DNA of 64,000 bases from Paludibacterium yongneupense DSM 18731 (lineage in GTDB: Bacteria > Pseudomonadota > Gammaproteobacteria > Burkholderiales > Chromobacteriaceae), in the NCBI RefSeq assembly GCF_000422925.1, contig NZ_KE383962.1, positions 27,430 to 91,429 of the forward strand, in the 5' to 3' direction. Positions 57,062-64,000 of the stretch are shown here, piece by piece. The translations under genes and the position numbers were made by a program. Every line of letters begins with the position of its first letter. Positions within the stretch are counted from its first letter, which is position 1. Below the pieces are notes generated by a model. The model was not told the DNA's origin, made no database searches, and saw only the letters and a list, made by a program, of their open reading frames with translations.

Positions 57062-57676
57062 TCAGATGATCAGACTCTCGATGCGCGCCGTGATCATGTC
57101 TACGGCCGGGTCGTTGCAGCCGTGGGGCAGAATGACGTCGGCGAAGCGCTTGGTGGGTTCGATGAACTGGTTGTGCATCGGTCGGACCGTCGCCATGTAC
57201 TGGTCGATCACGCTCTGCATGGAGCGGCCGCGTTGCGCGATATCGCGTTGCAGGCGCCGGATGAAGCGGACATCGGCATCGGTGTCGACAAAGATTTTCA
57301 GCGACATCGCGTCGCGTATCGCGGCATCGTACAGCGAGTAGAACCCCTCGATCAGGATTACCGGAGACGGCACCAGCGTGATGGTCCGCTCCGAGCGCGT
57401 GTCGTTGGCAAAATCGTAGACTGGCATATCTACCGGAACCCCGTTTTTCAGGTCGTCGATATGCTGCATCAACAATGGCCAGTCGAAGGCGTGCGGGTGG
57501 TCGTAGTTGGTCAGGCGGCGTTGCTCCAGCGTCAGCGCGGCCTGATCCCGATAGTAGTTGTCCTGCACGATGACGGCGGCTTTGTCGGAACCTATGGTTT
57601 CCACAAGCTTGCGTGTGACGGTGGTTTTGCCGCTGCCGCTGCCGCCGGCGATGCCGATGATGAAGGGGGGAGTCAT
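57062..57676 (-). CDS. udk: Uridine kinase Udk
   Basis: Phosphorylates uridine and cytidine to UMP and CMP in pyrimidine salvage. The 204-residue P-loop protein has GIAGGSGSGKTTVTRKL, NYDHPHAFDW and VILIEGFYSLYD. It converges on the hemN region. It is the only pyrimidine-salvage kinase near, complementing the deo catabolic operon at the other end of the window. Confidence 0.94.
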   Translation of the reverse strand: MTPPFIIGIAGGSGSGKTTVTRKLVETIGSDKAAVIVQDNYYRDQAALTLEQRRLTNYDHPHAFDWPLLMQHIDDLKNGVPVDMPVYDFANDTRSERTITLVPSPVILIEGFYSLYDAAIRDAMSLKIFVDTDADVRFIRRLQRDIAQRGRSMQSVIDQYMATVRPMHNQFIEPTKRFADVILPHGCNDPAVDMITARIESLII

Positions 57677-57767
57677 GGCCGGGCCCGGATGGAAAACGCG
57701 GTATTTTATAGTTCTATCGTCAGTAATTCCACCTGCGATGCGCGCCCTGGTCCGTCAAACCCCGCCA

Positions 57768-58397
57768 TCACTCGTTTCCGACCTCGATTTCTGCCGCCGC
57801 ATACCATTCCTGCATAGCGGGGAGAGACAGCATATGGTCGGCATAGCGTTGTGCGAGGGGGGGCAGCGTCGTGCCATAGGTGACGAAGCGGGTCACCACC
57901 GGGGCGTAGAATGCGTCGGCGATGGTAAAGTGGCCGAACAGGAACGGCCCCTGCGCCTGGTTGCGGTTCAGATGCTCTTGCCACAGGGAGACGATACGGG
58001 CGATGTCGGCCGCCGCCGACTCGTCATGGGCGACGTCGCGCCGATGGGCAACATCCATCGGCAGCTGCTGGCGCAGGGCGGTAAAGCCGGCGTGCATTTC
58101 AGCGGCCATGGAGCGCGCGACGGCGCGCGCACGCGCTTCTTCAGGCCAAAGCCGGGCATGAGGGAAACAGTCGGCAAGGTATTCGCAGATGGCCAGACTA
58201 TCCCACACCTTCAGGGTGTGGTCGATCAGCAGCGGAAGCTTGCCTGCCGGATTGATCGCGAGGATGGAGGCCCGGGTTTCTGCTTGCCCGAGCGGGATGG
58301 TATGTTCTTCGAACGGCTCGGCTATCATTTTCAGCGCAAGCCAGGGACGTAGCGACCAGGACGAAGAGTTCTTGTTTCCGATTATCAGCTTGAACAT
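57768..58397 (-). CDS. Glutathione S-transferase family protein
   Basis: A 209-residue protein with a thioredoxin-like N-domain, KLIIGNKNSSSWSLRPWLAL, whose serines occupy the catalytic position, a glutathione-contacting GKLPLLID and DSLAICEYLA (cis-Pro and Ser), and an all-helical C-domain. The pattern resembles the YfcF-like GSTs that have peroxidase activity. It lies downstream of iscX on the same strand with an 87-base gap. Confidence 0.88.
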   Translation of the reverse strand: MFKLIIGNKNSSSWSLRPWLALKMIAEPFEEHTIPLGQAETRASILAINPAGKLPLLIDHTLKVWDSLAICEYLADCFPHARLWPEEARARAVARSMAAEMHAGFTALRQQLPMDVAHRRDVAHDESAAADIARIVSLWQEHLNRNQAQGPFLFGHFTIADAFYAPVVTRFVTYGTTLPPLAQRYADHMLSLPAMQEWYAAAEIEVGNE

Positions 58398-58484
58398 GTG
58401 AACGCTCCTCGTGTAAAGGGTGGGGGCGGCGTTCGTCCCCTCACTCCATTACAGCCCAGACGGCGGAGCCGGGCAAGAACCTTC

Positions 58485-58679
58485 TCAGTCCACCTCGTCT
58501 ATCCACGCCTGCTGGATCGCTTCCAGGACCTTTTCGCCGCCGCGCTGATGGTCGTCGTCGAAACCGGGCAGGGCCACCACCCAGTTGTGCAGGTCGATGA
58601 AACGGACTGTTCCGGGATCGACATCGGGATGCGCGTCGGCCAGCTCCTGGGCGATGCTGTGAATATCTGACCATTTCAT
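58485..58679 (-). CDS. iscX: IscX Fe-S assembly regulator
   Basis: A 64-residue acidic protein that binds IscS and tunes sulfur transfer. The start MKWSDIHSIAQELADAHPDV and the run FIDLHNWVVALPGFDDD are diagnostic. Last gene of the isc operon, 10 bases after fdx. Confidence 0.94.
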   Translation of the reverse strand: MKWSDIHSIAQELADAHPDVDPGTVRFIDLHNWVVALPGFDDDHQRGGEKVLEAIQQAWIDEVD

Positions 58680-58689
58680 CGGCGGTTCC

Positions 58690-59031
58690 TCAGTGTTGTT
58701 CGCGCGCGTGATTGATGGTGTAGCGCGGAATCTCGATGACGAGATCGTCGTCGCCTATCACCGCCTGGCACGACAGCCGCGAGTTCGGTTCGAGACCCCA
58801 GGCCTTGTCCAGCATGTCTTCTTCCAGCTCGTCGCTCTCGTTGAGCGAGTCGAAGCCCTGGCGTACCACGCAGTGACAGGTCGTGCAGGCACATGACATC
58901 TCGCAGGCATGCTCGATTTCGATGTCGTGCTCCAGCAGCGTTTCGCACAGGCTCTTGCCGCTCTCAGCGTCATCGATGACTGCGCCGTCGGGGCAGAGGT
59001 CGGCATGGGGCAGCACAGTGATTTTAGGCAT
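58690..59031 (-). CDS. fdx: [2Fe-2S] ferredoxin Fdx of the ISC system
   Basis: Donates electrons during cluster assembly. The 113-residue adrenodoxin-type ferredoxin has cluster cysteines in EHACEMSCACTTCHCVV and the distal LSCQAV. It precedes iscX and follows hscA after 11 bases. Confidence 0.95.
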   Translation of the reverse strand: MPKITVLPHADLCPDGAVIDDAESGKSLCETLLEHDIEIEHACEMSCACTTCHCVVRQGFDSLNESDELEEDMLDKAWGLEPNSRLSCQAVIGDDDLVIEIPRYTINHAREQH

Positions 59032-59042
59032 CCGTTCGTTTC

Positions 59043-60902
<1,860 letters not shown>

Positions 60903-60943
60903 GGCTGAGTCTAACGTGAGTTGGGTCGGTCGGTAACGAGGCG

Positions 60944-61477
60944 TCAGGACAACACGTGTTCGATCGCGTCGCCGATTTCCTGGTCGAGTTTTTCCAGAAA
61001 ACGCAGTTTGCGCACCAGCAGCGTCGCGGCGGCGTAATCGCTTGCGCGATCCAGGGCGGAGGCCAGTTGCGCCTGCAATCGGGCGGCTTCGGCGGCGAGG
61101 TCGCGCGCGAGTCGTTCCAGCGCCGCGCTGTCGCCGTCATCTTCCGCCTGTTCGATGTTTTCGCGCCATTCCATCTGCGCGATCAAAAAATCGGGCGGCA
61201 TGCTGGTATTGCTTTCTTCCTGCGTATCGATGCCGGCCAGCGACAGCAGGTAGCGCGCACGGCGCAACGGGGATTTCAGTGTCTGGTATGCTTCGTTGAC
61301 GCGCGTCGCCACCATCAGCGCGACACGCTTTTCGGCATCGCCGGCGCTCGCATAGCGATCCGGATGCACTTCTGCGGCGGCTGTGCGCCACGCGGCGTCC
61401 AGCGCCGCCGTATCCAGCTCGAAGCGGCGCGGCAGGTCGAACAGGGCGAAGTGATCCTGGCTGAAGTTCTGATTCAT
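60944..61477 (-). CDS. hscB: J-type co-chaperone HscB
   Basis: Brings IscU to HscA and stimulates its ATPase. The 177-residue protein has an N-terminal J domain with HPD in [18 protein letters not shown] and a C-terminal helical IscU-binding domain with [14 protein letters not shown] 61477 is preferred over the longer frame beginning at 61498. The 41-base gap to hscA is the largest in the hscBA-fdx-iscX run. Confidence 0.94.
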   Translation of the reverse strand: MNQNFSQDHFALFDLPRRFELDTAALDAAWRTAAAEVHPDRYASAGDAEKRVALMVATRVNEAYQTLKSPLRRARYLLSLAGIDTQEESNTSMPPDFLIAQMEWRENIEQAEDDGDSAALERLARDLAAEAARLQAQLASALDRASDYAAATLLVRKLRFLEKLDQEIGDAIEHVLS

Positions 61478-61516
61478 AAAGTCTCGCTGGCAGAGCACGA
61501 CCCGCGCCAGGACGGG

Positions 61517-61840
61517 TCAGACGTTGAAGCTTTCCCCGCAACCGCATTCGTTCTTGACATTGGGGTTGTTGAACTTGAAACCTTCGTTCAAGCCATCCTT
61601 GACGTAATCGAGCTCGGTTCCGTCGAGATAGGCGAGACTCTTCTCGTCGGTGTAGACCTTGACGCCGTGGCTCGCGAAAGCGATATCGTCTTCGCTCTCC
61701 GTATCGACGAATTCGAGCTTGTAGGCCATTCCGGAACAGCCAGAGGTCTTGACGGCGAGACGGATGCCTAGCCCCTTGCCGCGCTTGGCAATGAAGTTGC
61801 TCACGTGCGCCGCGGCGCGTTCGGACAAAGTGATGGGCAT
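61517..61840 (-). CDS. iscA: A-type Fe-S carrier IscA
   Basis: A 107-residue cluster or iron carrier. Cysteines lie in [14 protein letters not shown] and [11 protein letters not shown]. Position between iscU and hscB is canonical. It is a paralogue of ErpA at 10332-10682. Confidence 0.95.
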   Translation of the reverse strand: MPITLSERAAAHVSNFIAKRGKGLGIRLAVKTSGCSGMAYKLEFVDTESEDDIAFASHGVKVYTDEKSLAYLDGTELDYVKDGLNEGFKFNNPNVKNECGCGESFNV

Positions 61841-61858
61841 GATGTATTCCCGCTCGCG

Positions 61859-62245
61859 TTATTTGGAATCGTGTTTCTGACGGTAGTCGTTGACTGCCGC
61901 CTTGATCGCATCTTCGGCCAGAATCGAGCAATGTATCTTGACCGGGGGCAAAGCCAGTTCTTCCGCGATGTCGGTATTGCGGATGTTCAGCGCTTCGTCC
62001 AGCGTCTTGCCTTTGACCCACTCGGTCACCAGCGAAGAGGAGGCGATGGCCGAACCGCAGCCGTAGGTCTTGAACTTGGCATCCTCGATCACGCCGTTCG
62101 CACCGACCTTGATCTGCAGCTTCATGACGTCGCCACAGGCCGGGGCGCCGACCATGCCGGTTCCGACATCCTCGCTGCCTTTGGAAAAGGTACCCACGTT
62201 GCGCGGGTTTTCGTAATGATCCAGAACCTTGTTGCTATATGCCAT
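61859..62245 (-). CDS. iscU: Fe-S scaffold IscU
   Basis: The scaffold on which [2Fe-2S] clusters are built. The 128-residue protein has cysteines in GAPACGDVMKLQI, KTYGCGSAIASSS and KIHCSILAED, the Asp in the first motif, and LPPVK for HscA binding. Canonical position after iscS. Confidence 0.97.
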   Translation of the reverse strand: MAYSNKVLDHYENPRNVGTFSKGSEDVGTGMVGAPACGDVMKLQIKVGANGVIEDAKFKTYGCGSAIASSSLVTEWVKGKTLDEALNIRNTDIAEELALPPVKIHCSILAEDAIKAAVNDYRQKHDSK

Positions 62246-62290
62246 TTTCCACTCCTTGCCGGCGGGGGCGCGCCCCGCCGGGGTTGATTC

Positions 62291-63508
62291 TCAGTGTGCA
62301 GCCCATTCGACCGTGTTGAGGTCGACGCCATCCTTGAACATTTCCCACAGCGGGGACAACTCGCGCAGCTTGCCGATTTTTTCGTGCAGCAGCTTGATGG
62401 CGAAATCGATCTCGGCTTCGGTGGTGAAGCGACCGATGGTGAACCGGATCGAGCTGTGTGCGAGCTCGTCGTTGCGGCCCAATGCGCGCAATACGTAGGA
62501 CGGCTCCAGGCTGGCCGATGTGCAGGCCGAGCCGGAGGATACCGCAAGTTCCTTGATCGCCATGATCAGGGACTCGCCTTCGACGAAATTGAAGCTGACA
62601 TTGAGGTTGTGCGCAACGCGAGCCGCAAGATCCCCGTTGAGGTAGACCTCTTCGATATCCGACAGGCCCTGCCACAGCCGGTTGCGCAGGCCGAGGATGC
62701 GTTCGTTCTCCGCGTCCATTTCTTCGCGCGCAAGACGAAAGGCCTCGCCCATGCCCACGATCTGGTGCGTGGCCAGGGTGCCCGAGCGGAAGCCGCGTTC
62801 GTGGCCGCCGCCATGCATCTGCGCCTCGAGGCGCACGCGCGGCTTGCGGCGGATATAGAGCGCGCCTATGCCTTTGGGACCGTAGGTTTTGTGCGCGGAG
62901 AAGCTCATCAGGTCGACTTTGAGCGCCTCCAGGTCGATGTGGACCTTGCCGGTGGCTTGTGCCGCATCGACGTGGAATACGATGCCTTTTTCGCGGCAGA
63001 TGTCGCCGATCTGGACGATGTCCTGAATTACGCCGATTTCGTTATTCACCAGCATGACGGATACGAGAATGGTATCGGGGCGCAAGGCGGCCTTGAATGC
63101 CTCGATATCGATCAAGCCGTTGTCGAGCACAGGCAGGTAGGTGACTTCGAAACCCTGGCGCTCAAGCTCGCGACAGGTGTCGAGCACGGCCTTGTGTTCG
63201 GTCTTGACGGTGATGATGTGCTGGCCGCGGCTCTTGTAAAACTGGGCCGCGCCCTTGATGGCAAGGTTGTCCGACTCGGTTGCGCCCGACGTCCAGATGA
63301 TTTCCTTGGGATCGCAGTTGACCAGCGCCGCGACTTGCGCGCGGGCATCTTCCACGGCGTGTTCCGCGGTCCAGCCGAAAGAATGGCTGCGCGAGGCGGG
63401 GTTGCCGAAATGCTCGGTCAGGTAGGGGATCATTGCCTCGGCTACCCGCGGGTCGACCGGTGTGGTGGCGGAGTAGTCGAGATAGATCGGAAACTTCAGC
63501 TGGGTCAT
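62291..63508 (-). CDS. iscS: Cysteine desulfurase IscS
   Basis: A PLP enzyme that supplies persulfide sulfur to IscU, tRNA thiolation and other acceptors. The 405-residue protein (E. coli 404) has [17 protein letters not shown], the PLP Lys in [12 protein letters not shown] and the mobile-loop cysteine in [17 protein letters not shown]. 28 bases follow iscR. Confidence 0.98.
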   Translation of the reverse strand: MTQLKFPIYLDYSATTPVDPRVAEAMIPYLTEHFGNPASRSHSFGWTAEHAVEDARAQVAALVNCDPKEIIWTSGATESDNLAIKGAAQFYKSRGQHIITVKTEHKAVLDTCRELERQGFEVTYLPVLDNGLIDIEAFKAALRPDTILVSVMLVNNEIGVIQDIVQIGDICREKGIVFHVDAAQATGKVHIDLEALKVDLMSFSAHKTYGPKGIGALYIRRKPRVRLEAQMHGGGHERGFRSGTLATHQIVGMGEAFRLAREEMDAENERILGLRNRLWQGLSDIEEVYLNGDLAARVAHNLNVSFNFVEGESLIMAIKELAVSSGSACTSASLEPSYVLRALGRNDELAHSSIRFTIGRFTTEAEIDFAIKLLHEKIGKLRELSPLWEMFKDGVDLNTVEWAAH

Positions 63509-63536
63509 GCTTGTTCTCCACTAAGGGCGCCGTGTT

Positions 63537-64000
63537 TCAGGCTGCCGTCGCTGCGCGGCGTAATGCCGGTGAGCCGTCGCGCTTGTCTTGCACCACGGTC
63601 GGTTCCTTGGCGCGTTGTTTCTCCACCAGGCAGGCAAGACTGACCTCGGACAGGTAGTCGAAGATGGTGGTATTCAGATTGGTCCACAGATCATGAGTCA
63701 TGCAGCGCTGGTTGCCGCGGCAGTTCTCGTGGCCGCCGCATTGGGTGGCGTCGACCGGCTCGTCCACGGCACAGATGATGTTGGCCACCGAAATCAGCGC
63801 CGCGGAGCGGGCCAGCGTATAGCCGCCGCCAGGGCCGCGCACGCTATCGACCAGTTCGGCGCGTCGCAGCTTGCCGAACAGCTGTTCAAGGTAGGACAGG
63901 GATATGCTCTGTCGCTCGCTGATACCGGCCAGCGCGACCGGGCCGTTGGATTCACGCAGCGCCAGATCGAGCATGGCGGTGACGGCAAAGCGGCCTTTGG
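63537..64000 (-). CDS. iscR: Fe-S-dependent regulator IscR (5' end outside window)
   Basis: An Rrf2-family repressor of the isc operon when holding a [2Fe-2S] cluster. The visible part includes winged-helix residues ([20 protein letters not shown]) and the cluster ligands [16 protein letters not shown] with the Cys-X5-Cys-X5-Cys spacing and His. The frame continues beyond the internal ATG at 63974 into KGRFAVTA at the window edge, as in the usual IscR N-terminus, so roughly the first ten residues are missing. The tail after residue 125 is Arg- and Ala-rich. Confidence 0.95.
   Translation of the reverse strand, partial: KGRFAVTAMLDLALRESNGPVALAGISERQSISLSYLEQLFGKLRRAELVDSVRGPGGGYTLARSAALISVANIICAVDEPVDATQCGGHENCRGNQRCMTHDLWTNLNTTIFDYLSEVSLACLVEKQRAKEPTVVQDKRDGSPALRRAATAA

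Noticed and set aside
62294-63643. 449-codon plus-strand open frame
   Set aside because: Antisense to iscS and iscR, which carry all catalytic and cluster residues.

Overview
The window is 64 kb of a GC-rich bacterial chromosome, densely packed and almost entirely housekeeping. Gene content and order fit a betaproteobacterium, most likely of the order Neisseriales (Chromobacterium-like). The pointers are the surE-pcm-nlpD-rpoS string, the complete iscRSUA-hscBA-fdx-iscX operon, the divergent folB/plsY and suhB/trmJ pairs, an FNR gene divergent from hemN, erpA near argC, and two PEP-CTERM proteins. The taxonomic placement is inference from similarity as I recall it, not from a database search. 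I see no phage, insertion sequence, CRISPR array, rRNA or tRNA.

Layout. 1-9 kb: the edge of an unidentified minus-strand gene, then mutY, relA and a complete nucleoside-catabolic operon deoC-deoA-deoB-deoD, followed by ribosomal rplM-rpsI. 9-15 kb: argC, erpA, an isolated cheR, purT converging on folB, then plsY converging on a histone-deacetylase-like hydrolase. 15-22 kb: the macAB exporter, then (minus strand) surE-pcm-nlpD-rpoS. 22-29 kb: a short-form nadA divergent from a large patZ-type protein acetyltransferase, the rpsP-rimM-trmD-rplS operon, then overlapping ogt and xerD. 29-34 kb: two paralogous PEP-CTERM secreted proteins, clpS-clpA, a cold-shock gene and a 63-residue secreted protein. 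34-41 kb: icd facing rluE-aceK, an unknown 141-residue protein and mutS. 41-45 kb: osmC-pirin divergent from a TetR gene and an NAD(P)-binding protein, then an FkbM methyltransferase. 45-53 kb: an amino-acid metabolism and efflux block (YheO-type regulator, sdaC-like permease, serine deaminase, argP/argO, a RhtB exporter), a split chromate transporter and a MarR regulator. 53-57 kb: suhB, trmJ, fnr, hemN, a possible tiny membrane protein and udk. 57-64 kb: a GST and the isc operon, with iscR cut by the window end.

How the genes work together. deoCABD converts nucleosides to central metabolites. The 45-51 kb block imports and deaminates serine and exports basic and neutral amino acids. Its regulator gene is preceded by CACC-N5-GGTG elements at exact 41-bp intervals and a GG-N10-GC element, which suggests NtrC/sigma-54 (nitrogen) control. 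icd and aceK form an enzyme-modifier pair without nearby glyoxylate-shunt genes. The isc operon and erpA supply Fe-S clusters to several clients encoded here (MutY, NadA, SdaA, FNR, HemN). The most notable non-coding observations are the 41-bp phased array (45057-45152), a near-perfect 23-bp palindrome in the deoD-rplM gap, an FNR-type box between fnr and hemN, and GC-rich hairpins lacking U-tracts at several gene ends, mostly between convergent genes.
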